DNA of 64,000 bases from Cornus controversa (GCA_026545225.1 CM048850.1:3472001-3536000), one strand, 5' to 3'. Positions 46,001 through 58,200 are shown, numbered from the stretch's first letter. The notes: a model not told the origin generated them from the letters alone. Program-made: numbers and translations.

Positions 46001-46867
46001 TTTGGCTACGAATATATTCTGGTTGGAGTGGATTATGTATCCAAGTGGGTGGAGGCCATTGCAACTCGAACCAATGATCACAAGGTGGTAATCAAATTCA
46101 TGCATGAGAATATTCTTAGTCGATTTGGAATTCCTCGAGCCTTGATCAGTGATGGTGGTACTCACTTTTGCAATAAATTCTTGAGAGGTTTGCTTGCTAA
46201 ATATTCAGTGACACATAAGGTGGCAACGCCTTATCATCCTCAAACAAGTGGGCAAGTAGAGCTGTCCAATCGAGAAATTAAGCATGTTCTCGAGAAGACA
46301 GTGAGACCAGATAGAAGAGATTGGTCATTGCGACTGAGCGAAGCACTATGGGCGTATCGGACTGCTTACAAGACCCCTATCGGTATGTCACCATATCGGT
46401 TAGTGTATGGGAAAGCATGTCATCTTCCAGTAGAGATTGAGCACAAGGCACTTTGGGCAATTCGAAAATTCAATTTCGATGCAAAAAGAGCTGGGGAAGA
46501 GAGGAAGTTGCAATTGAATGAATTAGAAGAGTTTAGACGTGATGCTTATGAAAGTTCACGAATTTACAAGGAGAGGACGAAAGCATTTCATGATCGACAC
46601 ATCTCACGAAAGTCCTTCTCTCCAGGTGATAAAGTGTGGCTCTTCAATTCCAAGCTTCGGTTGTTCCCCAGAAAATTGCGTTCAAGGTGGGATGGACCAT
46701 TCCAAGTGATTTCGGTTTTTCCTCATGGTGCCGTGGAAATTCGAAGCTTTAGAGATAATACTTTGATGAAAGTTAATGGCCAAAGGTTGAAACATTGTGT
46801 GGAAGGATATGTGCCAAAAAGAGACGTGGAGTCCGTCGACTTGACGGATCCCGTCTATCCGACTTAA
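43073..46867 (+). CDS. Athila gag-protease-integrase polyprotein (1264 aa)
   Basis: One open frame. Domains: Gag core about residues 90-235 ([35 protein letters not shown]); a linker with one cysteine cluster ([14 protein letters not shown], about residue 325); a coiled region; the TTLRSGK motif (about 510); a retroviral-type protease ([16 protein letters not shown] and [14 protein letters not shown], about 640-770). The integrase follows with HHCC (CKTCDHCQ), [19 protein letters not shown] and [16 protein letters not shown], giving a D-D-E core (about 965-1090). No reverse transcriptase or RNase H part is recognised. The start is the first ATG after the leader, 121 nt past the primer site. 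Products would act in virus-like particles and the nucleus. Both tandem copies share this layout, so it was established before they were copied. Treated as a fossil of a non-autonomous lineage. Confidence 0.9.
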   Translation: MQGRRSVADPLIPLDPEPERTLRQQRNIPVDTILQEEEIIEDMAEERNNNLVPNADGERARLLRDYYVPETYTSPAGFQLPNVTAQNYEIKSSIIQMLPSYFGLTQEDPYKHLDDFIEVCSTTKIHNFSEDAFRMRLFPFSLKDKAKYWFNSLPAGSITTWTQMQHEFLKKYFPIGKTNQFRRAITGFSQHEGEQFYETWERFKDLLRKCPHHQVPKWQLVQSFHEGLTEANRQMVDASCGGTFMLKSEEEAWTLFENLSDNSLQHVSSTRSSRPATTRKADGIFEVGASEAMPTDIDLIAQKVAAIMAANQTPSASNSSLLGPCEFCSSPMHNVSNCPSMGQFSDIQHEQVQATFTGPMNPPRGNTYNPTWRNHPGFSYSNQGAAMQPSYQPRTFVPQQQYQTQSPMAQRISAIEDKLTLTLSKFDKLDSLIETVQATAATVQSTVQLVHSHSQSIAKLESQFGQLATSLSRREEGKLPSQPIANPRGMQASTSNPHHEQVQAITTLRSGKIIDNKVGEKKEEEKVITSPSAEIPYEPKAPFPQRFLEASKLGKQGDKLHDMMEVFHQVKINLPLLDAIKQIPPYAKFLKDLCTQKRRSKSHVPKKVMLPQQVSSIIQQCTPPKYKDPGAPTISCIIGEHHVDKALLDLGASVNLLPYSVYLQLGLGELKPTLVVLQFADRSTKQPRGIIEDVLIKVDKFYFPVDFIVLDTEPVHNPKRHIPVILGRPFLATADACINCRSGIMDISFGNMKVKLNIFNAVENPLDQTDVFFMDSEEVIESVDEVRVQEKQKEKKVFEDQISTMVVTSVCTTLSKTLQREQLFGVSDNSTPWYADIVNYLATGKVPRDWTKRERDRFFSKVHHYFWEDPELFKYCSDQIIRRCVPDHEFQDILKFCHSLACGGHFSARKTAAKVLQYGFFWPSLFHDAYVFCKTCDHCQRLGSMSRRDMMPMSPILVVEIFDVWGIDFMGPFPPSFGYEYILVGVDYVSKWVEAIATRTNDHKVVIKFMHENILSRFGIPRALISDGGTHFCNKFLRGLLAKYSVTHKVATPYHPQTSGQVELSNREIKHVLEKTVRPDRRDWSLRLSEALWAYRTAYKTPIGMSPYRLVYGKACHLPVEIEHKALWAIRKFNFDAKRAGEERKLQLNELEEFRRDAYESSRIYKERTKAFHDRHISRKSFSPGDKVWLFNSKLRLFPRKLRSRWDGPFQVISVFPHGAVEIRSFRDNTLMKVNGQRLKHCVEGYVPKRDVESVDLTDPVYPT

Positions 46868-47746
46868 TCCCTTCGGAGAGTCAATCGTCTCCTACGGACG
46901 TTAAATATTAGGTTTTGTATGTATTTCTATCCTTTGTTTCTTTTAGTTTTCTTTAATTTTAATTTTTTTTTTTTTTTTGATTTTAGTTTTCTTAAGTTTT
47001 TCTTCAATTCTAGTTGCGTTTTAATGTTTTTTCTTTGAAGTTTTTGATGTATAAGTTGCTTCCGGAGGATGCCAAGAGGTGTACCGAGGTATTTGGACTC
47101 AAGACGGGTGAAAAATCGTGCTCTCGGTCGACCTTGGGCGATGGAGACTCAAAAATATCAAGTCTCGGTCGACCTTGGGCGATGGAGGGTCAAACAGGCC
47201 TTCAGAAGGGGGATCGATCGCCCCATGAAATTTCTTGAAGATCAGCCCCACCAGGTGGGCGATCGATCGCCCATCCTTGGGGGGATCGATCGCCCAAGGC
47301 AAAAATGTGGGCTGCCCGAATTGTTTTGGTATTTAAAGCTTCCTTATCCTCCTATGTTGCTACTACTTGCATCCTAAGCCTCTTTGAACTCCAATTCAAG
47401 TCCTATATCATCCAGAAAAATAATTTCTTCAATTAGTGATTATTATACAAGGATTCAACATTGATCAACATCAACTTCAACATCAAAGTGGATCAAAAAT
47501 CACTAGTTCTCAAAGGAAGCTCACACTTTTTCAAGTTCAACATCGAAGTAAGTGAAGTTTTTCCTTGAAGAAATTGTTCAAATCTTTTTGAGGGCTTTTG
47601 AAGACCAAGTTTGGGGGATCAATTTGGTGCAATTACTTGTTCGATTTGGGTGGAAAAATTTCTGGAAAAAGGAGGTTGAAGGTTACAAAAGAATTGTGCA
47701 CACCAAGTGTTCGATTTAATTCCTCAATTACACTTTTTCTACTTCT
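46868..47746 (+). other. Spacer between the integrase frame and the extra ORF
   Basis: It contains a T-rich run (46960-46980) and a GC-rich segment (47120-47300) with two copies of ctcggtcgaccttgggcgat (47123 and 47164) and several GATCGATCGCCC dyads. A polypurine-tract-like aagtttggggg follows (47607-47617). No gene is seen; short ORFs over the GC-rich part look accidental. Confidence 0.7.
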
Positions 47747-48970
47747 ATGGCACCAAAGAGAGCAAGTCACCAAGATGCTTCAAGTTCACGTAATCCTCGC
47801 CGAGCGAGGAATGATCCGACCACAGGTTCTTCACGATCTCGCCGAGACGGTATTCAAGAGAGATGGCATCCAAGGGCGTTGAACTATGAAACAACGTTTG
47901 ACATAGCCGAACTGTATGGTATGTTTCCCGAGACACGATGGGGGATTTCCAACATCCGTCGTCGTCGGTCGGCATCCATTTTTGTTCCACTCTCATCTAC
48001 TATTTACCCGAGGCTTGTCAAGGTATTTTATCAAAACTTGATGCCGAAACCTGATGAGCGGGATGTGCTTACTTCTTCCGTAGATGGAACAATAGTTCGA
48101 GTGGACATGTCATCCATTGCCATTGCCATGGGTTGTCCTCATGAATGCCCAGCTGATTTATCTCATATCTACACTCCTTTACCCGACGAGTTGTCGGTGG
48201 GCAATGTGGTTGCACGATTGTGTGCCAACCAATTTTCTGGGCCAAAAAGGAATGCAGCTTCAAAGTCTTCAATGCCAAATCATTTATGGTTCCTTGACGC
48301 TGTGCTACTCAAGAATGTATGTCCAATTGGACATAAAACCGAAAGACGTCAAGAGTTCCTCAGAGCCTTATATGCCATACATTTTGGGCATTGGTTGTCA
48401 TTCCCACAGATTGTCTGGGGCCAGATGGAGAAATTCTATTCCAAGGTTGTGGCCAAGGTACCAGACAGTGCAAGTGACTGGGAGTTTCCATTCCCTACTA
48501 TTATTCACCAGTTACTTGTATCACAGGGGTATGCAGTCCACGAGGACGAGCTTGCCTTTCCACATGACCTTCATTATGGCACGCATGACTGGAACTTGAG
48601 TCGATCTCATATGCACCAGAGAGTCATAGCGGCGCCTGGTGAGGTATCTCGGTTGGCCCAAGGAGGAGAGCATGTAGATGTACCACCACCGGTGGACGAT
48701 CCAGAGGAGTTGGAGGCAGAGGAAGAGGAAGTGCATGCACAGGCTGGTGGCCATGATTATCAATACTTAGAAGGGCAGATTGCTGGGTTGACAGCCCAGT
48801 TTGGCACCTTACAGACAAAGGTCTCCACACAGTTTGGTGCAATGAGAGCAGAGATGGCGGATCACTTTCGTGACACTCGCCAAGAGCAACTAGAGATGAG
48901 GAGGATGATGCGTGCACTGATGCGCCAAGCAAACTTAGATCCAGATGCTCAGTCACCACCACATCCTTGA
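47747..48970 (+). CDS. Extra ORF in env-like position of Athila element (407 aa)
   Basis: Starts MAPKRASHQDASSS. A basic Ser/Arg-rich N-terminus (residues 1-40) is followed by a globular region (about 45-290) resembling the 'putative plant transposon protein' ORFs that often follow pol in Athila elements. A very acidic stretch (about 310-330) and a helical, Met/Gln/Arg-rich C-terminus (about 340-400, coiled-coil-like) end the protein. No signal peptide or membrane segment is seen, so it does not look like an envelope glycoprotein. Its role is unknown. The basic start and helical tail suggest nucleic-acid binding and self-association, which is inference. The frame is open. It would be expressed from a spliced or internal message, as is thought for other Athila extra ORFs. 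Confidence 0.75.
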   Translation: MAPKRASHQDASSSRNPRRARNDPTTGSSRSRRDGIQERWHPRALNYETTFDIAELYGMFPETRWGISNIRRRRSASIFVPLSSTIYPRLVKVFYQNLMPKPDERDVLTSSVDGTIVRVDMSSIAIAMGCPHECPADLSHIYTPLPDELSVGNVVARLCANQFSGPKRNAASKSSMPNHLWFLDAVLLKNVCPIGHKTERRQEFLRALYAIHFGHWLSFPQIVWGQMEKFYSKVVAKVPDSASDWEFPFPTIIHQLLVSQGYAVHEDELAFPHDLHYGTHDWNLSRSHMHQRVIAAPGEVSRLAQGGEHVDVPPPVDDPEELEAEEEEVHAQAGGHDYQYLEGQIAGLTAQFGTLQTKVSTQFGAMRAEMADHFRDTRQEQLEMRRMMRALMRQANLDPDAQSPPHP

Positions 48971-50622
48971 TAGGAAGGTAACCATCTTTTGTATATTATT
49001 TTATTTTTAGTTTTTATTTTTCTTTTTATTTCTCTTTTTGTAGTTAGATTTTTATTATGAACAAAAAATTGAAAAATGAAAAAAATATTTTATATTATAT
49101 TTTTTTTTGGGATTTTTCTCTTTCATATTTATTTTCACCCATACTATTTTCACTTGATCTTTGGGGTATAGTGGTTTGTTTTGACAGATTGAAACATCCA
49201 AGTTTGGGGGTGTGCTTGCATTGCCTTCGTGCTCGTGATGTACTCTATTTTCTTTCCACTACTCTATGGTCCTGGTAACATCGTTCTTACTCTTCTCTTT
49301 GCTTTGATTGATAGTACATTGAGGACAATGTACAGTTTAAGTTTGGGGGTGAGGCGATGCCTATTTTTGTGTTTTATTGCATATGGGGAAAATTTGTGAA
49401 ATTCTTCTTGTATTAGGATTTTTATTTATTTTATTTTCTTATATTTATTTTATTTTCTTAGTTTGTTTTTTATTTTATTTTGTTTTATTTTTAGATAGTA
49501 TGTTTTGACATGATTCAAAGGATTAATACCTTATGTAGGTGCATAACTTGCAATTTTTGAGTATGTTTTGAATTTTTGAAACCTGTGATTTAAAGTATGT
49601 GGTTTTAATCATGGTTTGCAATAACATGTTTTGGGATGATTAATTTTAGTTTCCTTACATGCACAGACACATTAGCATAATCTTATGGGGTATAAACTTT
49701 GGTTTTGAGTTATGGAGTTACATATGCTTGATATTAATTAGTATCTCTTGAGAATGAGTACCAATAATGTGTTTTACTTGACTTCAATGAAAAAGAAAGA
49801 GAAAAAAAAGTGATGAATAAGCAAATCAATTTGATCCTTTTCATGAGTAACCGGGCCTCTATGCCTCAGGAAGCACGGAGTGTTCGCGTCAAAAGTGAAA
49901 GGGTGAGAAAAGATGGGCATTGGTTGTCTTGATTTGTAGCCTGACTGATTCGAGTAATTAGGTCTCCAGGGTATCTTAAAGCCTAGTGCCCTAAAGCCAT
50001 CTGGTTTGGGAGTCACTGACTGAAAGCTTGCTACATGGATCTTTCAGAAAGCTTAATAAATCAAGACATTGCACAACCAATAAAGCAATGAAAAAAGAAT
50101 GATGAAAAAAAAAATGAAAAAGTCATGTATGCATGTTGGGAAGTATGAGTTCAATAAGGGGAGCTAGTGAGTTGAAGGGGTATGTGCCTTAATATATTCA
50201 GAACTTGGTTATGCTACATGAGATGACTACTAGTTCACTTTACACGAGGAAGCTAGAGTTGATTATTTTGAGATATGTTGATGTGAATTATGTGTGGGGA
50301 CCATTAATTTGAATTGTGGAATTTGAAAATTTGAAATTATTCTTGAATGCAAGTTTGTAACTATGTATTGTAATCTTCTTCTTGAATTAATGTTGAAACA
50401 GAATTTTGAATGTTTGTGGGTAACATTTCTGGAAACCCTCACGAGACTATACTCGTCCACTAGGGGGAACCTAGGGGTTTGAAGGCTTGTTGCATATGCT
50501 AAATGCAATCGTTTCTCCCACGAAAGTGGAGTTAGGTAGTTTAGTTAATGTTTAGTAGTTTCTTTGTTTTAGTTTTGTTTTATTCTATTGCTAAGGGACT
50601 AGCAATATGTAAGTTTGGGGTG
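48971..50622 (+). other. Athila 3' non-coding region with repeated purine-tract motifs
   Basis: About 1.65 kb without a credible gene. AT-rich and partly low complexity (T/A runs, 49420-49500). The motif aagtttggggg occurs at 49200-49210 and 49339-49349, and as aagtttggggtg at 50611-50622, where it is the functional polypurine tract directly before the 3' LTR. Long 3' non-coding regions are usual for Athila. Confidence 0.8.
50611..50622 (+). other. Polypurine tract of Athila element A
   Basis: aagtttggggtg lies directly before the 3' LTR start tgatagg at 50623. It primes plus-strand synthesis in this family. Confidence 0.9.
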
Positions 50623-52130
50623 TGATAGGCGTTGAATGTTACGCATTCTAGCCTCTTAACTTATGTATTTTATTCTCTTAGTGATAGATTATTTTGTGAT
50701 TTTACTTTGTTTTAGTGTTTTCTGTATTTTCAGGGCCTTAATAATTATTTCAGTTAAAACCGTGATTTTGGGCTTTTAAAGAAGACATCCAAGATGGTGA
50801 GATGAAGCCTACATCAAGGAGATTCACTCAACCATTTATTTCAACTCAAATCAGCCCAAGAAAGAGGTCCAAGAGAATTACAGCTGCTTAAGAAGGTTTC
50901 GGGCCTGAAGCCCAAATCTGCGCATAATGCAGTCTTAATCCCGTTTTGGAAAACGGACCAGAAGTCTTATTTCCGAGCCTCAAATCAACATTATTTTCAC
51001 GTAGGGTTGAACGAAATTTGATTCTGCACACTTTTGTATTTCACGAAAATTCCGTGAATCGGACTTCTAGTGGGTCAAAAGTTGGGCCGAAGTCAGCAGG
51101 AAAAACCCACCTGATTAGTGCTGCGGGAAACCCTAATTAATTCCTAATTGGATTAGGACTTTGGTGAATTCTCTTGGGGAATAAAAGGAAGACTTGGAGG
51201 CTGAAGAGGGAGAGCTTACACAGAGATTGGAGAGTCTGAGAGGGCTGAGAAGAGAACAGAAACATATTGCAGAGCCATTGGAGAACGAAGTCATACGCGT
51301 AATTCAGAAAGATGATGTCTTCTTCCTCAACAGTTGAAGCTTCTTCTTCTACCATGAGCGGCTAGTTCATCCACTAGGGTTTTGATGTAGCCCTAACAAA
51401 GCATCAATGGTTTGATTGTTTTAATTATTGGGGACCTTTATATACATGCATAGATTGTGTAATTGTGAGGATTCTTATTAATGAATTGAGCAATAAAAGT
51501 CTTGTAAATTCAATCTCAATGATTTCTTATCTTGTCTTAGATATTTAGTTGTTGTTATTGAACTCAATCTCTTTTGTTTTCTGTGATCATGAGAGAGATT
51601 ATTACACAATGGTAATCACTGAATATATTGTTATGAGCTTTGATGGATTATGCCTAGAGAAGATGAACCATACTGCACCCTAGATTAGAGTAGTTAGGCA
51701 GATGGCCCATGCCAATCGAAGATAGTCCATGGCTTAGCCTTAATCATATGTTATCTTCTTGACGGATGAAGGTGAGCTTGTAGCCACCGACACCACTTAT
51801 GCATGATGTAATTCCCCTATAGTTGATTCAATTGACCATTGATTGTGGAGTTAGTGGTGAAGTCAAACACCCTAGGTTTCTCTCTTATTACCTTCATTAT
51901 CTGTTTACCTTTGATTTATTTTATTTTATCTTTTTAATTAGTTAAAAATCAGAATTCTTTTCTTATAAATTTAATTAGAATTAGTTCTGTGTTCCAACTC
52001 ATCAGAACATAATCCCTGAGGTACGATACCCATTCCTTTCGATAGCCCTATTCTGCAAGGAATTCGTTCTATTGCGAAGTGTGGAAATTTTTAATTGATA
52101 TATTTTTGAGTCACACTCACACACGAATCA
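50623..52130 (+). repeat. Shared LTR of Athila elements A and B
   Basis: This LTR is both the 3' LTR of element A and the 5' LTR of element B: a polypurine tract precedes it and a tRNA-Asp primer site follows it (52136-52153). Only about one difference from the LTR at 41421 was noticed over 1508 bp. Confidence 0.95.
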
Positions 52131-52274
52131 ATTTTTGGCGCCGTTGCCAGGGATTATCTATTTGATTGATTGGATTTTACAGAATTAGTTTTAATTGGAT
52201 TTTTAGTTTAGGAAATTTTTATATTTTATTTTTAATTTTGTTTTTGTTTTCTTTTCAGGTGCTTTTAGTAATAT

Positions 52275-55237
52275 ATGCAAGGTCGTCGTTCTGTGGCTGA
52301 TCCTTTGATACCTCTTGATCCTGAGCCTGAACGTACTCTTAGACAACAGAGGAACATCCCTGTTGATACCATTTTGCAAGAGGAAGAAATAATTGAAGAC
52401 ATGGCAGAAGAGAGGAATAATAACCTTGTTCCTAATGCTGATGGAGAAAGAGCTAGATTGCTTAGGGACTACTATGTTCCTGAGACATATACCTCGCCAG
52501 CAGGTTTTCAACTGCCCAATGTCACAGCACAGAATTATGAGATCAAGTCCAGCATTATTCAGATGCTACCATCTTATTTTGGGCTGACTCAAGAAGACCC
52601 TTACAAGCATCTGGATGACTTCATTGAAGTGTGCTCAACTACAAAAATTCACAACTTCTCTGAAGATGCTTTCAGAATGAGACTTTTTCCATTCTCTCTG
52701 AAAGACAAAGCAAAGTATTGGTTCAACTCTCTACCGGCTGGTTCTATCACGACTTGGACTCAGATGCAACATGAGTTTCTCAAGAAGTATTTTCCGATAG
52801 GGAAGACCAATCAGTTCAGACGTGCTATCACTGGTTTCTCCCAACATGAGGGGGAACAATTTTATGAGACATGGGAAAGATTCAAGGACCTTCTTAGGAA
52901 GTGTCCCCATCATCAAGTTCCTAAGTGGCAACTAGTGCAGAGTTTTCATGAAGGGCTCACAAAAGCCAACAGACAGATGGTTGATGCGTCATGTGGAGGT
53001 ACTTTTATGTTGAAGAGTGAAGAAGAGGCATGGACCTTATTTGAAAATCTTAGTGACAACTCTCTACAACATGTGTCCTCTACTCGTTCTAGCAGACCTG
53101 CCACTACCAGGAAGGCTGATGGAATTTTTGAGGTTGGTGCTTCAGAAGCTATGCCAACTGATATTGATTTAATTGCACAGAAGGTAGCAGCAATTATGGC
53201 TGCCAATCAAACTCCTTCTGCTTCAAATTCTTCATTGCTAGGCCCTTGTGAATTTTGCTCTAGTCCTATGCATAATGTGAGCAATTGTCCTTCAATGGGG
53301 CAATTTTCTGATATTCAACATGAGCAAGTTCAAGCCACTTTCACTGGACCAATGAATCCTCCACGAGGTAATACTTACAATCCCACATGGAGGAATCATC
53401 CTGGTTTTTCTTACAGTAACCAAGGGGCAGCAATGCAACCATCATATCAACCTAGGACTTTTGTGCCTCAACAGCAATATCAAACACAAAGTCCTATGGC
53501 CCAAAGAATTTCTGCTATTGAAGACAAGCTGACTCTTACCTTGTCTAAATTTGACAAGCTTGATTCTCTTATAGAGACAGTGCAAGCTACTGCAGCAATA
53601 GTACAATCTACAGTTCAGCTAGTGCACTCGCATTCTCAATCCATTGCCAAACTGGAATCTCAGTTTGGACAGCTTGCTACTTCATTAAGTAGAAGAGAAG
53701 AAGGGAAGCTCCCTAGTCAACCAATTGCTAATCCAAGAGGGATGCAAGCTTCCACAAGCAACCCACACCATGAGCAAGTTCAAGCCATTACCACTTTGAG
53801 AAGTGGGAAAATAATTGACAATAAGGTGGGTGAAAAGAAAGAAGAAGAAAAAGTGATCACAAGTCCAAGTGCTGAAATTCCTTATGAGCCCAAGGCTCCT
53901 TTCCCACAACGTTTTCTTGAAGCATCTAAATTGGGGAAGCAAGGGGACAAGCTGCATGACATGATGGAGGTGTTTCACCAAGTGAAGATTAATTTGCCAC
54001 TCCTTGATGCCATCAAGCAAATTCCTCCTTATGCAAAATTTTTGAAGGACTTGTGCACTCAGAAAAGGCGTTCTAAAAGCCATGTGCCAAAGAAAGTAAT
54101 GCTGCCACAACAAGTGAGTTCAATAATTCAGCAATGTACTCCTCCCAAGTACAAAGATCCTGGTGCTCCAACTATCTCATGCATTATTGGGGAGCACCAT
54201 GTGGATAAAGCTCTTCTTGATTTGGGTGCAAGTGTGAATTTGCTACCCTATTCAGTTTACTTACAATTGGGCTTGGGAGAATTGAAGCCTACCTCGGTGG
54301 TATTACAATTTGCAGACAGATCAACAAAGCAACCCCGAGGGATCATAGAAGATGTGCTCATTAAAGTGGACAAGTTCTACTTTCCTGTTGATTTCATTGT
54401 ACTTGACACTGAGCCGGTTCACAATCCGAAGAGGCACATTCCTGTGATCCTTGGTCGACCTTTCTTAGCTACTGCTGATGCTTGCATAAATTGTAGGTCA
54501 GGGATCATGGATATTTCCTTTGGCAACATGAAGGTTAAACTTAATATTTTTAATGCTGTTGAGAATCCTCCAGATCAGACTGATGTTTTCTTCATGGACT
54601 CTGAAGAGGTGATTGAATCTGTAGATGAAGTAAGGGTGCAAGAAAAACAGAAGGAGAAGAAGGTGTTTGAAGATCAAATTTCTACCATGGTGGTAACTTC
54701 TGTATGCACTACACTTTCCAAAACACTTCAGAGGGAGCAATTGTTTGGAGTGTCCGACAACTCCACACCATGGTATGCAGATATTGTGAACTATTTAGCC
54801 ACGGGAAAAGTGCCAAGAGACTGGACCAAGCGAGAACGTGATCGATTCTTCTCTAAAGTTCATCATTACTTTTGGGAGGATCCAGAGTTATTTAAATATT
54901 GTTCAGATCAGATTATTCGGCGATGCGTCCCAGACCATGAGTTTCAAGATATTCTCAAGTTCTGCCACTCATTGGCATGTGGAGGCCACTTCAGTGCAAG
55001 GAAGACAGCGGCAAAGGTACTTCAATATGGATTCTTTTGGCCTTCTCTGTTTCACGATGCATATGTTTTCTGTAAGACTTGTGATCATTGTCAAAGATTG
55101 GGTTCAATGTCGAGGCGTGATATGATGCCAATGAGCCCCATTCTGGTGGTGGAGATTTTTGATGTTTGGGGAATTGATTTTATGGGACCCTTTCCACCTT
55201 CTTTTGGCTACGAATATATTCTGGTTGGAGTGGATTA
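52275..55237 (+). pseudogene. Athila copy B gag-PR-integrase, split by a Tekay insertion
   Basis: Same order as in copy A: Gag, TTLRSGK linker, protease, then integrase up to the block ending in VGVDYV, where the Tekay LTR begins. Apart from the insertion the visible frame is open. As in copy A, no reverse transcriptase or RNase H part is recognised. Confidence 0.93.
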
Positions 55238-58200
55238 TGTAACGCCCCGATTCCCCGTCTCCCGGGCAACCGGAGGTTAACCCGTCCATTAGTCCCAATG
55301 GACCCTCATTACCCTTATTCCCTGCGGAAGCTTAACATAATTCTTGCATATGAATGCACAAAAATCCATCTTAACCAACCCCCATGGGCCCTACATCAAA
55401 TCACACACCTTAGTGAACATTTACACGCCCACACTTTTAGGAATCACTCACTTTCGAGCCTCAAAACTTTCTGTGTTTGGAATCTGGAACTAAGGCTTAC
55501 ACCATTGGATAGAGAATCCAAAAATACTCAAGTTCAAAAAAAATCATGCTCAATTCCGATCTAGAACGAAGAAATTACGTCGAAATGAAGTTTTGGAAAA
55601 AGCTGTGAATAGTAATTTCGATCAATCGAAATTGGCATTTCGATCAATCGAAATGCATCTCGATTAATTGAAATTTTGACCCCATCAATCGAAGCAAACA
55701 CCCTCTCGGTATCTTGGACCTGCATTATTTCGATTAATCGAACCTGGGACTTCGATTGATCGAAATAAGGCCTGAAAATACATAAAATCTCGCAACCATT
55801 TCGATCAATCGAGATGGGCATTTCGATTAATCGAAATAGGCATTTCGATTGATCGAAATGCACTGCCCGAAAATTCCCAAACACCTATACAAGATCAAAT
55901 TGAATCCAAATCTCAACCAAACCAGCTTAGATCATTCATATTTCATATAAATCATCTACCATTGATATAAAATCATGCTCGCACATCAACCTATACATTT
56001 GAATCTGAAATCTTGCATAATCATAGAAATTTCCCTAGGTTCACAATACACCCAAAACTCAAGTGTATAAACCAACCTTGATTTCCAAATTCATTTCCAA
56101 AACACCAATCTCACACTCAAATCACTTTCATAATTGAATTCATACACCAAAATGAATCATTTCTTTCACGCACACAACCCATTCAAAATGAAAACATCAT
56201 CAAAATGAATCATTTTCCTCCACAACCACACTTCATTCACAATAAAGGCATCATCAAATGAACAAGATGCCACCATGGGCGTTACATATATTAAACCGTT
56301 GTCTTTTCACACCCAACAAGTTTAAAATCCCATACATACATCCAAATCACATATGTCCAAAGTACAACCACAACAAAAAGGGAAGTCACATGCCACAAGC
56401 CGGCATGGATAGCCACAAAAATGCTCCAAAACTCAAAAGATAGCAAAACCACTACTAGTGTTCCACTTGGACACTCACGTCCCATCCGTCATCGGCGCTT
56501 TATCTGTAAAAGAGTTTATAATAAAGGGGTGAGCACCACTGCGGCTCAGTAAAGGTTCCCCAACCCTTCTAAGTGCCGACCCGACACGACCTACATGGAA
56601 TGCATATGAATACACTACATGCCACGTCCACAATCTCACAAACACATCAATAATAGCAATTTAAGAGAATTGCACATATCACAAATCATATATAACATGT
56701 TCAAACATAGAAGCATTAAAGTGAGTAAATGCTCTCTCTCTCGGTCCTCATCCGATACCCTACATGATTGGTCCGCTCCGAGGATCATGTAACCTTGGAC
56801 AACTCCGATAACATCCAATGACCGGGACAACTCCGAAAGGTCATTCTACCATAGCAATATATGGGATTGCCATAGAGTGAGGGGGCAACTCCGAGGCTCA
56901 CAAGTCATGGACATTCTCCGATAATCATCCTATGACCGGGACAACTCCGAAAGGTCATTAGTATTGGACATACTCCGATCCTAGGCATTAAGCCTTAGTA
57001 TGGCGGGTCCACTCCGAGGGCCATACATAGTGGATAATTTTACCACATTTCACAACACGGTTGGACCACTCCGAAGCCCCGTGTACCTCTTTTGCGTCAT
57101 TTTTCCCGCAACTTCCCACATATGCAATATGAATGCATAAACACATGACATTTTATTTTCATGCTCAAATCATGCTCATTGATACTAAAAAGAGGTAACA
57201 AGCATATTTTCCCTCACTACATACCACATATAGCACATATATGTATTACACATGCATATATCATCTCATATGCATACAACTTCAAAATTAGCATATTTTA
57301 CTCATGCTACACTCAATGCATAATTTTAGTACATAGAACTAAACATGCATTCAACAACCACATTCCCACATATAATCACATATATGACACTTGGTACACA
57401 TTTTTCCACATATACACCAAATTGAGCACATAATGCCTATGTATCAATTTCTTACACTCATATACTTCAAACCCACATGCTACCACCAACACAATATACA
57501 CAATTGTGAAAAGATAGGACTCTAGAGAAGAAGAAAACACAACTTTCTACACCTCTCACCATCCTAAAGCATGTGAAACACAACCTACACCTCTCTTCTT
57601 CACCCGAAACCCTAGAATCGACAATTAGAAGAGAAGAAGAACCCCTACCTCGAAAATGAAGACCTTCCAAGCACTTCACCAATTTTCCAGCGGAGTCTAC
57701 CTTGCCGAATCACCACTTTGTTCGGTTCAAAGGGAAGCCCTAGCCGTCCCCTACGTATCTCCCTCCTTCGGCGAGTCTTGAATCTAAGCCGAACGGGTCC
57801 GAAATGTAGAGAGAAGGGAGAGCTATGAAGATGGAGAGCTTTAGAGAGAGAAAGAGGCGTGAGATATGGCTGGGACTCTCAGCCACTGATATTTAAAATA
57901 TCTAGGGTTTGCAAAAAGACCAAAATGCCCTCGGGCCACTTAACGTACCTTCCCGGACTCCTTTTTCGATTCCGAAAACTCCTACGGTCTCGAAATCACT
58001 TCCTCTACTCTCTAAATATTTCATCTCAGCCATTCTCAAAAATAAATATTTTTAAGAATTTTCCGGATTCCCGGGCCCACTTAAGTCGCACCCCGGGCCC
58101 CGGTTTGACCAAAAAGTCAAACTTCTCCAATTCTCCCGAAAACTTTCCAAAACCTTAAAAACACTTCCCAAACATGTTTCCCACACTCAAAACATGTTAA

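Larger units (their letters stand above)
41421..52130 (+). mobile_element. Athila-lineage element A, non-autonomous
   Basis: 5' LTR 41421-42928, primer site for tRNA-Asp, a long gag-protease-integrase ORF, an extra ORF in the env-like position, a purine tract and 3' LTR 50623-52130. The LTRs are 1508 bp each with about one difference noticed. No reverse transcriptase or RNase H part is recognised, so it would need enzymes from another element. The frames that are present look open. The 3' LTR leads straight into a second copy of the internal region rather than into a target duplication, so A and B form a head-to-tail tandem. It is inserted in old Tekay copy 3, with ggttaa directly to its left. 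Confidence 0.93.
50623..55237 (+). mobile_element. Athila-lineage element B (tandem copy), interrupted
   Basis: The internal region from 52131 repeats element A at offset 9202, with few differences (four amino-acid differences noticed over about 985 shared residues). It is interrupted inside the integrase region by the Tekay element at 55238; its remainder should lie beyond the window. It shares the middle LTR with element A. Confidence 0.93.

Noticed and set aside
47747-48970. Host nuclear gene
   Set aside because: The frame sits between an Athila integrase and an Athila LTR on the same strand, where this family normally carries an extra ORF.
53685-54113. 142-residue antisense ORF in Athila gag (also 44483)
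   Set aside because: Shadow of the gag-protease frame; its Phe-rich run mirrors a Lys/Glu-rich stretch on the coding strand.
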